NCBI RefSeq assembly: GCF_003696215.1
Contig: NZ_RFFG01000006.1
Location: forward strand, 1 to 64,000
DNA: 64,000 nucleotides
From: Actinomadura harenae
GTDB lineage: Bacteria > Actinomycetota > Actinomycetes > Streptosporangiales > Streptosporangiaceae
Direction of reading: 5' to 3'
Shown: positions 1-6,740 of the stretch, piece after piece
How positions within the stretch are numbered: the stretch's first letter is position 1
Layout: each line of letters starts with the position of its first letter
The notes under the pieces: generated by a model
What the model was told of the DNA's origin: nothing
The model's input: the letters and a program-made list of their open reading frames with translations, nothing else
Database searches by the model: none
Program-made: the position numbers and the translations under genes

Positions 1-179
1 GTCTCGGCCGCGGCGTCACCGGCGGGGGCGGTGCCGGCGGGCGGCTCGGGGACGGCCCCGGCGATCCCGCGGACCGGGCCGAACCCGACGCCCGGGCTCA
101 CCCCGGCCCCGCTCAGCTCCACGGAGTCGCCGGGGTTCCCGGCGGCGGCGTTCCCCTGCTCAGGCCCCTGCTCAGGCAT
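1..179 (-). CDS. ptsI: PTS enzyme I (phosphoenolpyruvate-protein phosphotransferase), N-terminal fragment
   Basis: Enzyme I passes phosphate from phosphoenolpyruvate to HPr. Only the first ~59 codons are in the window; the gene runs off the left edge. Reading leftward from the ATG at 179-177 gives a start MPEQGPEQG, then a Gly/Ala/Pro-rich stretch, then LSGAGVSPGVGFGPV, which matches the conserved start of EI proteins (G-x-SPG-x-x-G-P). The ATG overlaps the last codons of ptsH out of frame, so the two are probably translationally coupled. The N-terminal extension of ~20 residues before the conserved motif is longer than usual. The fragment is short, so the call rests on this motif plus the position directly after ptsH. 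Confidence 0.82.
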   Translation of the reverse strand, partial: MPEQGPEQGNAAAGNPGDSVELSGAGVSPGVGFGPVRGIAGAVPEPPAGTAPAGDAAAE

Positions 180-444
180 TCTCGGGCTCGGGCGTGGACA
201 GCAGCGCCTGCAGCTCGGCCAGGAGCTCGTCCGCGCCGTCGAAGTCGGCGGCGATCACGATCTCCTCGCCGTGCCGGGCGTCCAGGCCGAGCACGGCCAG
301 GATGCTCTTGGCGTTGACCGGCGTGCCGCCGGCCTTCGCCACGGTGACGTCGCCCGGCGCCTTGGCCGCGGTCTGCACGAACAGCGCGGCCGGGCGCGCG
401 TGCAGCCCCACCCTCGACTCGATCTTGACGTTGCGCTCGCTCAC
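172..444 (-). CDS. ptsH: PTS phosphocarrier protein HPr
   Basis: HPr carries phosphate from enzyme I to the EIIA proteins. It has 90 residues, the usual length. The active-site histidine is H15 in GLHARPAA, and the regulatory serine position is S47 in NAKSILAVLGL. The start is the GTG at 444-442, which overlaps the stop of the upstream HAD gene (GTGA). The open frame continues upstream, but only as out-of-frame translation of that HAD gene. It is the sixth gene of the nagA operon, followed directly by ptsI. A serine at 47 is normal even in bacteria without HPr kinase, so it does not imply Ser phosphorylation here. Confidence 0.95.
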   Translation of the reverse strand: MSERNVKIESRVGLHARPAALFVQTAAKAPGDVTVAKAGGTPVNAKSILAVLGLDARHGEEIVIAADFDGADELLAELQALLSTPEPENA

Positions 445-1130
445 TGGTTCTTCTCCTCGGTGTCCCGGATCCGCAGTTCGGGTCCGGGAGTCACGGTCAC
501 TTGCCGCAGGTCGGCGACCACGTGCTGCGCGGCGCGCAGCGCGGCGGACGGCTGCGTGGTGGTGATCCCCACGACGGTCATACCCGCGTCCCGCGCGGCG
601 GCCACGCCGGCGGGGGCGTCCTCGAAGGCCACGGCCTCGTCGGGCGGGACGCCCAGGCCGCGCGCGGCGGCCAGGTAGCCCTCGGGGTCGGGCTTGCCGA
701 CGACGACGTCGTCGGCGGTGACGACCATGTCCAGCAGCCCCTGGACGCCCAGGTCGTCCAGCAGGCCGTGCGCGTAGCCGCGCATCCCGGACGTCACGAC
801 CGCGATCGGGACGTCCAGCACGCGCAGCGCCCGGACGAGGTCGACCGCGCCCGGGACGGGCTCGGCGACCGGCAGGTCGGGGTCGTCGAAGTGCTCCAGC
901 ACCTCGTGGAACAGCTCCTCGGCCGTCCTGCCGGGGAACAGGTGCAGGTGGTCGGCGAGGGCCTCGCGCCCGCGCCGTCCCGCGAACGACGCCAGCACGG
1001 CCTCGTCGTGGGGCGCGCCGTGCGCGTCGAAGAGCCGCGCCCACATCACGCGGTTGCGCGGCTCGGTGTCGATCAGCGTGCCGTCCAGGTCGAAGACGGC
1101 GGCGCGGACCGGCAGCCTGGTCAGCTCCAT
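441..1130 (-). CDS. HAD-family phosphatase (beta-phosphoglucomutase-like)
   Basis: A 229-residue haloacid dehalogenase-type hydrolase. The nucleophile motif is FDLDGT (D14, D16), followed by a helical cap. The Thr/Ser motif is VVTSGM, and GKPDP and FEDAPAGVAAA complete the active site. This matches the subfamily that dephosphorylates or isomerises small phosphosugars. Its ATG overlaps the end of the EIIA gene by 10 bases, and its stop overlaps ptsH. Its place inside a GlcNAc PTS operon suggests a phosphosugar substrate, perhaps relieving sugar-phosphate stress. That is inference; the substrate cannot be read from the sequence. Confidence 0.85.
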   Translation of the reverse strand: MELTRLPVRAAVFDLDGTLIDTEPRNRVMWARLFDAHGAPHDEAVLASFAGRRGREALADHLHLFPGRTAEELFHEVLEHFDDPDLPVAEPVPGAVDLVRALRVLDVPIAVVTSGMRGYAHGLLDDLGVQGLLDMVVTADDVVVGKPDPEGYLAAARGLGVPPDEAVAFEDAPAGVAAARDAGMTVVGITTTQPSAALRAAQHVVADLRQVTVTPGPELRIRDTEEKNQ

Positions 1131-1570
1131 ACGTACAGCTCGGCGCCCCGCTGGACGGTCCCGGACTCCACGACGTCCGACAGGGCCTCGGCGGACGCGT
1201 CGAGCGCGACCACGGCGCAGATGGGCGAGCGTCCGCCCGCCTCCACCGCGGCCGGGTCCCAGGCGACCAGCGGCTGGCCCGCGGTCACCCGGTCGCCCTC
1301 GGCGGCCAGCAGTTCGAACCCCTCGCCCTTGAGCTGGACGGTGTCGATGCCGAGGTGCACCAGCACCCCGTGGCCCTCGTCGTCCACCACCACGTAGGCG
1401 TGCGGGTGCATCTTGACGATCTTCCCGGTGACCGGGGCGATGGCCTGACCGGGCTCACGGGCCGGGTCCACGGCGGTGCCGGGGCCGACCATGGCCTGGG
1501 CGAACACCGGGTCCGGAACACCTGCGAGCCCGACGACCCGCCCGCCGACCGGGGACAGAACGCGCGTCAT
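1121..1570 (-). CDS. PTS EIIA component, glucose/GlcNAc family
   Basis: A soluble 149-residue EIIA of the Crr family, which takes phosphate from HPr and gives it to EIIB. The phosphorylated histidine is H72 in VLVHLGIDTVQLKGEGF, the family signature; the partner histidine is in HPHAYVVV (residues 55-57). A good ribosome site (AGGAGG) lies just before the ATG at 1570. It is encoded separately from EIIB and EIIC, as in other actinobacterial GlcNAc systems. It overlaps the HAD gene, so translation is coupled. In Streptomyces the homolog Crr also has global regulatory effects; nothing here shows that. Confidence 0.93.
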   Translation of the reverse strand: MTRVLSPVGGRVVGLAGVPDPVFAQAMVGPGTAVDPAREPGQAIAPVTGKIVKMHPHAYVVVDDEGHGVLVHLGIDTVQLKGEGFELLAAEGDRVTAGQPLVAWDPAAVEAGGRSPICAVVALDASAEALSDVVESGTVQRGAELYVWS

Positions 1571-1587
1571 CGGTCCTCCTAGCGGAC

Positions 1588-1821
1588 TCAGTCGAGGATG
1601 TCCTCGATGTCGGTGGCGATCGTGTCGGCCTCGGGGCCCACGACCACCTGGACGACGGTGCCCTGGCGCATGACGCCGAACGCGCCGGCGGCCTTCAGGC
1701 CCGCCTCGTTCACGGCGCCCGCGTCCTTGACCTCGGTGCGGAGCCGGGTCGCGCAGGGCTCGATCTCGATGATGTTGTCGGCGCCGCCCAGCGCCGCGAT
1801 GATGTCCTCGGCCTTGGCCAT
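1588..1821 (-). CDS. PTS EIIB component, GlcNAc/glucose type
   Basis: A stand-alone EIIB domain of 77 residues, the usual size. The phosphocysteine is C23 in EPCATRLR, the fixed motif of the glucose/GlcNAc EIIB family. It would phosphorylate sugar during transport through the EIIC permeases encoded at 4231-5535 and 6741-8078. The gene sits 17 bases upstream of EIIA and 63 bases after the SIS gene. It is the only EIIB gene in the window, so both EIIC proteins may depend on it. Confidence 0.93.
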   Translation of the reverse strand: MAKAEDIIAALGGADNIIEIEPCATRLRTEVKDAGAVNEAGLKAAGAFGVMRQGTVVQVVVGPEADTIATDIEDILD

Positions 1822-1884
1822 GGCGGGGTTCCTCTCGATCTGTTGTCCGGCCGCGGCCGGCCCCGGAGGGCCGGCCGGAGCGTG

Positions 1885-2928
1885 TCAGTCCGTCTGGGTG
1901 ACCTTGTTCAGTCCGCGCGGGACGTCGGGGTCGATGCCGAGCCGCCGGGCCAGGTTCTCGACCATGATCTGGCCGGGCACGATGAGGCCGAGCGGGGCGA
2001 CCCATTCGGGCAGGTCCGGGCCGGGCAGCGCGGCGGTGCTGGCCTGCGCGAGGCCGCTGCCGCCGCCGAAGCCGAACGCCTCGGCGCCCGCGCCGCGCAC
2101 GCGCTCGGCGAGCGCGATCGTGCCGGGCAGCGTCGGGCTGTTCTCGGCCGCGACCAGCAGCGCGGGGGTCGCGTCGTCCACGACGGCGATCGGGCCGTGC
2201 AGCAGGTCGGCGTAGGACAGGCCCATGGCGTGCAGGTAGCACGCCTCCTTGATCTTCAGGGCCAGCTCCAGCGCGGTGCCGAACGCGATGCCGCGCCCGG
2301 ACACGACCGCGCCCGGGACCTGGGCGAGGGACTCGACGATCCGCGGCAGCGCCGGGGACGCCTCGGTGGCGCGGATCAGGCCCTCCACCTCGTCCGGGAC
2401 GCGGCGCAGGTCGGCCGGGTCCCGGCCGATGCCGAGGCCGAGGCCGAGCACCGCGAGCGCGGCGAGCTGCGTGGTGTAGGTCTTGGTCGCCGGGACGGCG
2501 AGCTCGTCACCGGCGAGGGTGATCAGCGCGACCTCGGCGGCCTCCGCGAGGGGCGAGCCCTGGCCGTTGGTGACCGCGACGGTGCGGGCGCCGCACTCCT
2601 TCGCCCAGGCCAGCGTCTCGACGATCTCCTCGGTCTTGCCGGACTGGCTGATCGCCACGGCCAGCACGCCGTCGAGGTCGAGCCTGCGGTCGTAGGCCGT
2701 CGCGATCGAGGGCGCGGCGAGCGTCGCCAGGCGCCCGGCGTGCGACTCGATCAGGTACCGGCCGTACACCGCGGCGTTGTCCGACGAGCCGCGCGCGATG
2801 AACAGCACCTGCCGTGTCTCGGCGGCCAGCCGCTCGATCTCGGGAACGCGCGGGAGCAGCGCCTCGATGGTGCGCCGCAGCGCCTCGGGCTGCTCGCCGA
2901 TCTCGGCGCGCATACGACTGGTGGTCAT
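1885..2928 (-). CDS. Tandem-SIS sugar-phosphate isomerase/deaminase (GlmS isomerase-like, NagB-II type)
   Basis: A 347-residue protein with two SIS domains (about 35-170 and 200-335). Phosphosugar-binding motifs are RGSSDNAA, ISQSGKTEE and TKTYTTQ, and the C-terminus PRGLNKVTQ resembles the GlmS isomerase tail. The glutamine amidotransferase domain of GlmS is absent. Its start overlaps the end of nagA by four bases. In this context it most likely converts glucosamine-6-phosphate, made by NagA, to fructose-6-phosphate and ammonia, replacing a classical NagB. No classical nagB is in the window. An AgaS-like role on another amino sugar remains possible. Confidence 0.82.
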   Translation of the reverse strand: MTTSRMRAEIGEQPEALRRTIEALLPRVPEIERLAAETRQVLFIARGSSDNAAVYGRYLIESHAGRLATLAAPSIATAYDRRLDLDGVLAVAISQSGKTEEIVETLAWAKECGARTVAVTNGQGSPLAEAAEVALITLAGDELAVPATKTYTTQLAALAVLGLGLGIGRDPADLRRVPDEVEGLIRATEASPALPRIVESLAQVPGAVVSGRGIAFGTALELALKIKEACYLHAMGLSYADLLHGPIAVVDDATPALLVAAENSPTLPGTIALAERVRGAGAEAFGFGGGSGLAQASTAALPGPDLPEWVAPLGLIVPGQIMVENLARRLGIDPDVPRGLNKVTQTD

Positions 2929-4085
2929 GATCCCCCTCCGAAGAGTTCCTGCCCGTTGATCCAGGTCATACGCGCGCGGTGGTCGGCGCCGAGCCAGACC
3001 AGGTCGGCCTTCGCGCCGGGCGCGATGCGGCCGAGGTCGGGGCGTCCGACGAGGTCGGCGGGGACGCGGGTGGCGGCGTCCACGGCCGTCACCAGGTCGA
3101 CGCCGATCGCGAGCGCGTTGCCGATGGCGTCGTCCAGCCGGAGCCCGGAGCCCGCGATGGTGCCGTCGGCGCGCAGCGGCGGCCCCTCCTCCGGCATGGT
3201 GATCGGTTCGCCGCCCAGTTCGTAGGTGCCGGGCGGCATGCCGGCGGCGGACGCGGCGTCGGTGACGAGCACGACGCGTCCGGCGGCTGCGTTGAAGACG
3301 ACCCTGGCCACGGTTCCGGACACGTGGTGGAGGTCGAGGATGAGGCCGGGGCTCAGCCGGTCGTCGGCGAGCGCCTGCGCGGCCACGCCCGGGTCGCGGT
3401 GGTTCATCCCGGACTGGGCGTTGAAGATGTGGGTGACCTTGCGCGCGCCCGCCCCGGCCGCGGCGGCGACCCGGCTCGCGGACGCGTCGCTGTGCCCGAC
3501 GCTGACCAGCACGCCGTTCTCGGTGAGGGTGCGGATCGCGTCGAGCGCGCCGTCCCGCTCGGGCGCGAGCGTGACCAGCTTGACCAGCCCGGTCTCGAGC
3601 AGCGTCGCGATCTTCTCGGGCGTCGGGTCGGTCAGGTGCGCGGGGTTGTGCGCGCCCTTGCGCTTCTCCGACAGGAACGGCCCCTCGAGGTGGACGCCCA
3701 GGACGCGGGTGCCGAGGCCGTCCAGCGTCGGGAGCAGGTCACGGGTCCGGCGCAGCGCGGCGGCCTGGACCTCGACGGGCGCGGTGATGAACGTCGGCAG
3801 GAAGGACGTCACGCCGGTCTCGGGGAGGCGCTCGACGACCGTCCGCCAGCCGGTCTCGTCGGCGTCGACCATGTCGTACCCGAAGAACCCGTTGACCTGG
3901 AGGTCGACCAGACCGGGCGCGAGCACGCCGTCCTCGAGGTGGAGGTCCGCGCCGTCCGGCCGCCCCTCGCCCGCGTCGACGATCACGCCGTCCTCGATCC
4001 GGACGTATCCCGGCGAGACCACGCGGGTAGGCCCCTCGGCGGGGGAAGTGATCATGCGGTTCGCGGTGATCAGACGTTGTGCCAT
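2925..4085 (-). CDS. nagA: N-acetylglucosamine-6-phosphate deacetylase
   Basis: NagA removes the acetyl group from GlcNAc-6-phosphate, the product of PTS uptake. It has 386 residues, normal for the family. The amidohydrolase fold is recognised from PGLVDLQVNGFFGYD, the metal-binding GVHLEGPFLS, SVGHSDA, VTHIFNAQSGMNHRDPG and the catalytic Asp in VTDAASAAGM. It is first in the operon nagA-SIS-EIIB-EIIA-HAD-ptsH-ptsI. A dre-type operator lies 48 bases upstream of its ATG and is shared with the divergent EIIC gene. Confidence 0.95.
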   Translation of the reverse strand: MAQRLITANRMITSPAEGPTRVVSPGYVRIEDGVIVDAGEGRPDGADLHLEDGVLAPGLVDLQVNGFFGYDMVDADETGWRTVVERLPETGVTSFLPTFITAPVEVQAAALRRTRDLLPTLDGLGTRVLGVHLEGPFLSEKRKGAHNPAHLTDPTPEKIATLLETGLVKLVTLAPERDGALDAIRTLTENGVLVSVGHSDASASRVAAAAGAGARKVTHIFNAQSGMNHRDPGVAAQALADDRLSPGLILDLHHVSGTVARVVFNAAAGRVVLVTDAASAAGMPPGTYELGGEPITMPEEGPPLRADGTIAGSGLRLDDAIGNALAIGVDLVTAVDAATRVPADLVGRPDLGRIAPGAKADLVWLGADHRARMTWINGQELFGGGS

Positions 4086-4133
4086 CGGGACGCACTCTCC
4101 GTGACGCCGGGTTCGCCGGTCGTGTCTGCCACG

Positions 4134-4160
4134 ACTGGTCTAGTCCGGTCTGGACCAGTA
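4134..4160. promoter_or_regulatory. Probable DasR operator (dre), bidirectional
   Basis: An imperfect palindrome with arms ACTGGTC (4134-4140) and GACCAGT (4153-4159) lies between the divergent nagA and EIIC genes. It can be read as two overlapping copies of the known dre consensus TGGTCTAGACCA: TGGTCTAGTCCG, and a second copy ending GGACCA. It should repress both directions until an amino-sugar phosphate binds the regulator. The operator call comes from similarity to published dre sites and from the gntR gene encoded 1.7 kb away. Confidence 0.85.
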
Positions 4161-4230
4161 CGCAACATACCCGACACACGGCGCAAAGCGATAGAGCGAG
4201 GACGTCGCTCAGGGGGGAGCCCATCCGCTC

Positions 4231-5535
4231 ATGAGTCCCACGCCCACGGAGACGGCCACGGACGGGGACGGCGGGGACGGCGCGCGGCACGCCTGGTCGG
4301 CCGCCTTCGCGGTGCTGCAGCGCATCGGCCGCAGCCTCATGCTGCCCATCGCGGTCCTGCCCGCCGCCGGGATCCTGCTCCGCCTCGGACAGGACGACCT
4401 GCTCGGCAAGGACGGTCTCGGCTGGGACCGGATCGCCGAGGTGTTCGCCGCGGCGGGCGGCGCCCTGCTCGACAACCTCGCCCTCCTGTTCGCGGTCGGC
4501 GTCGCCATCGGCTTCGCCAGGAAGTCCGACGGCTCGACCGCCCTCTCCGCCGTCGTCGGCTACCTCGTCTTCGACCGGGTGTCGAAGACGCTGTTCGCCC
4601 ACTCGTCCACGCTCAAGGACTCGGTCGTCCAGCAGGTCGTGCAGAACGGCGCGGTGAAGGACGTCATCGGGTACGGGCTGAAGAACCCGACCCAGGTTCT
4701 CGGCGGCATCGTCGTCGGGATCGTCGTCGCCCTGCTCTACCAGCGCTTCTACCGGATCAAGCTACCGTCCTGGCTGGCGTTCTTCGGCGGGCGCCGGTTC
4801 GTCCCGATCGTCAGCGCCGGGGCCTGCCTGCTGCTCGGCGTCCTGTTCGGGCTGGCCTGGCCGACGCTCGGCCACTGGATCGACGCGTTCGGCGACTGGA
4901 TCACCGGGCTGGGCGCGCTCGGCGCGGGCATCTACGGCGTCGCGAACCGGCTGCTGCTGCCGTTCGGCCTGCACCACATCCTCAACTCGCTGATCTGGTT
5001 CGTGTTCGGCTCGTACGACGACCACGGGACGATCGTCCACGGCGAGATCAACCGCTATCTCGCGGGCGACCCGCACGCCGGGACGTTCCTCGCGGGCTTC
5101 TTCCCCGTCCTGATGTTCGGCCTGCCCGGCGCGGCGCTCGCCATCTGGCGCGCCGCCGCGCCCGGACGGCGGGACGTCGTCGGCGGCCTGATGGTGTCGT
5201 CCGCGCTGACCGCGTTCGTCTGCGGCGTCACCGAGCCGATCGAGTTCTCGTTCATGTTCGTCGCGCCGCTGCTCTACGGGATCCACGTGTTGCTGACCGG
5301 CGTCTCGATGTACGTCCTCGCGGCGTTCGACGCCCAGCTCGGCTTCTCGTTCTCCGCGGGCCTCATCGACATGCTGCTCAACGCGACGAAGGGCAACACC
5401 CGCCACCTGCCGCTGATCATCGGGATGGGCGTCGTCTACTTCTTCCTCTACTTCGCGCTCTTCTCCTTCCTCATCGTCCGGCTGAACCTCCCCACTCCGG
5501 GCCGTGAACCCGAGGAGACGGCGGGCGACACCTGA
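4231..5535 (+). CDS. PTS EIIC permease, GlcNAc family (copy 1)
   Basis: A membrane permease domain of 434 residues with about ten hydrophobic segments. It has a polar 22-residue N-terminus, then the conserved LQRIGRSLMLPIAVLPAAG. Further family motifs are FAVGVAIGFARKSDGSTAL, LPFGLHHILNS, the substrate-site block around GEINRYLAGDPHAG, and GVTEPIEFSFMF, whose glutamate binds the sugar. It lacks fused EIIB or EIIA domains, so it needs the separate proteins encoded at 1121-1821. It diverges from nagA across the dre site. It is closely similar to the second copy at 6741-8078. Confidence 0.92.
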   Translation: MSPTPTETATDGDGGDGARHAWSAAFAVLQRIGRSLMLPIAVLPAAGILLRLGQDDLLGKDGLGWDRIAEVFAAAGGALLDNLALLFAVGVAIGFARKSDGSTALSAVVGYLVFDRVSKTLFAHSSTLKDSVVQQVVQNGAVKDVIGYGLKNPTQVLGGIVVGIVVALLYQRFYRIKLPSWLAFFGGRRFVPIVSAGACLLLGVLFGLAWPTLGHWIDAFGDWITGLGALGAGIYGVANRLLLPFGLHHILNSLIWFVFGSYDDHGTIVHGEINRYLAGDPHAGTFLAGFFPVLMFGLPGAALAIWRAAAPGRRDVVGGLMVSSALTAFVCGVTEPIEFSFMFVAPLLYGIHVLLTGVSMYVLAAFDAQLGFSFSAGLIDMLLNATKGNTRHLPLIIGMGVVYFFLYFALFSFLIVRLNLPTPGREPEETAGDT

Positions 5536-5763
5536 CCCCGGTCCGCTCGCGGGGCCCATTACCGTTCTTCGCCGTCGGGGCGCAAGGGGAACCGAATTCG
5601 CCGAGAGCGAACACGCCCTCGCACGCGAGCGCGGACGGGCGCGCACACCCCCGCACGCGCCCCCCACGGAAACCCCGCAGCCATCGGGGAAATCGGCTCT
5701 GACCTGCGAAATCAAGCGATCTTGAGCGCCCCCGACACGATCCGGACGTTACGCATCTGTGAG
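5536..5763. other. Intergenic spacer before the dasR-like promoter
   Basis: This stretch between the EIIC stop and the promoter at 5764 holds no convincing gene and no strong hairpin. Its AT content rises somewhat towards the promoter. Confidence 0.5.
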
Positions 5764-5806
5764 TTGACACACGTCGAAATCGTGTGGTCTAGTCCGGACT
5801 AGACCA
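5764..5806 (+). promoter_or_regulatory. Promoter with overlapping perfect dre palindrome
   Basis: A TTGACA -35 box (5764-5769) is followed after 18 bases by TCTAGT (5788-5793) as a possible -10. A perfect 22-bp palindrome occupies 5785-5806; its left arm is TGGTCTAGTCC and the right arm is the exact complement. This is two overlapping dre half-sites sitting on the -10. The downstream regulator is therefore expected to repress its own transcription and that of the second EIIC gene. The palindrome is directly seen; the promoter elements are by consensus only. Confidence 0.8.
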
Positions 5807-5872
5807 GTACATACCGAGTCGATCCGGACTCCCGTCGGCCGGCCATCGGCCCGGGTTCCCCTGAGGATCCCC

Positions 5873-6613
5873 GTGACGACCATTGACCCGAACAGCCCCG
5901 TCCCCAAGTACTTCCAGCTCAGGGCCATCCTGCTGGACATGATCGAGAGCGCCGAGCTCCCGGTGGACGCCCCCATACCGTCCGAACGCGAACTGTGCGC
6001 CCGGTACGGGCTGTCGCGCATGACCGTCCGGCAGGGCGTCGACCACCTCGTCTCCGAGGGACGCCTCTACCGCGTGCCCGGCAAGGGCACCTTCGTGGCC
6101 CGCCCGAAGATCGAGATGCCGCTGCGGCTGGTGTCGTTCACCGAGGACATGCTCGCCCGCGGGATGCGTCCCGGCGCGATCGACCTCGACCGCCGCACCG
6201 TGCCCGCCGACGCCCGCCTGGCCCGGACCTTCGAGGTCGAACTCGGCACCCCGATCCACGTCGTCGAGCGGCTGCGCACCGCCGACGGCGAGCCCATGGC
6301 ACTCGAGAGGGCGCATATCCTCGCATCGCTCGCGCCCGACCTGCTGGACCGGCGGCTCGCCGACCGATCCCTGTACGGCGTCCTCGAGGCGGTGTACGGG
6401 CTGGTCTTCGACGCGGGCGACCAGACGATCGACGCCGGGCTGGCGGACGCGACCGACGCCCGCCACCTGCAGATCCCGCGCGGCAGCGCCGTGCTGCTGC
6501 TGCGCCGGCGGTCGTTCACCAACGGGACCTGCGCCGAGCTCGGCGTGTCCACCTACCGTGCCGACCGCTACCAGGTCCACACGGCGCTGGGCCACCCTCC
6601 GACCCGCGCCTGA
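5873..6613 (+). CDS. dasR: GntR/HutC-family regulator, DasR-like
   Basis: A 246-residue GntR regulator. A winged helix-turn-helix spans residues ~10-75 (PSERELCARYGLSRMTVRQG, then GRLYRVPGKGTFVA). A UTRA effector domain follows from ~82 to 240. DasR in Streptomyces binds dre sites and releases DNA on binding glucosamine-6-phosphate, controlling GlcNAc and chitin use. The start is the GTG at 5873, with a weak GAGGA upstream. It sits between the two EIIC genes, directly behind a promoter carrying a perfect dre. The orthology claim rests on context and the operators; other HutC-type regulators look similar. Confidence 0.85.
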   Translation: MTTIDPNSPVPKYFQLRAILLDMIESAELPVDAPIPSERELCARYGLSRMTVRQGVDHLVSEGRLYRVPGKGTFVARPKIEMPLRLVSFTEDMLARGMRPGAIDLDRRTVPADARLARTFEVELGTPIHVVERLRTADGEPMALERAHILASLAPDLLDRRLADRSLYGVLEAVYGLVFDAGDQTIDAGLADATDARHLQIPRGSAVLLLRRRSFTNGTCAELGVSTYRADRYQVHTALGHPPTRA

Positions 6614-6699
6614 GACCCCGCCCCCATTCCTGAGACCCCCACCCCGCTCCTGAGACCCCAGCGGCTCCGGGACGCCCGCGCCCCGCGGCGTCCCGCCGC
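6609..6699 (+). repeat. Triplicated 12-mer and hairpin between dasR and the second EIIC gene
   Basis: The sequence CCTGAGACCCC occurs three times at an exact 20-bp spacing (6609, 6629, 6649); the first copy includes the dasR stop codon. It is followed by a hairpin with arms 6669-6676 and 6687-6694, extended by GCGGC/GCCGC (6661-6665, 6695-6699) after a three-base bulge. There is no T-run after the stem. It may act as a weak attenuator or RNA-stability element between dasR and the permease gene; the function is unknown. Confidence 0.55.
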
Positions 6700-6740
6700 T
6701 GAAACCACCCCGCAACGACCGAGGAGAGGAATCACCCCTG

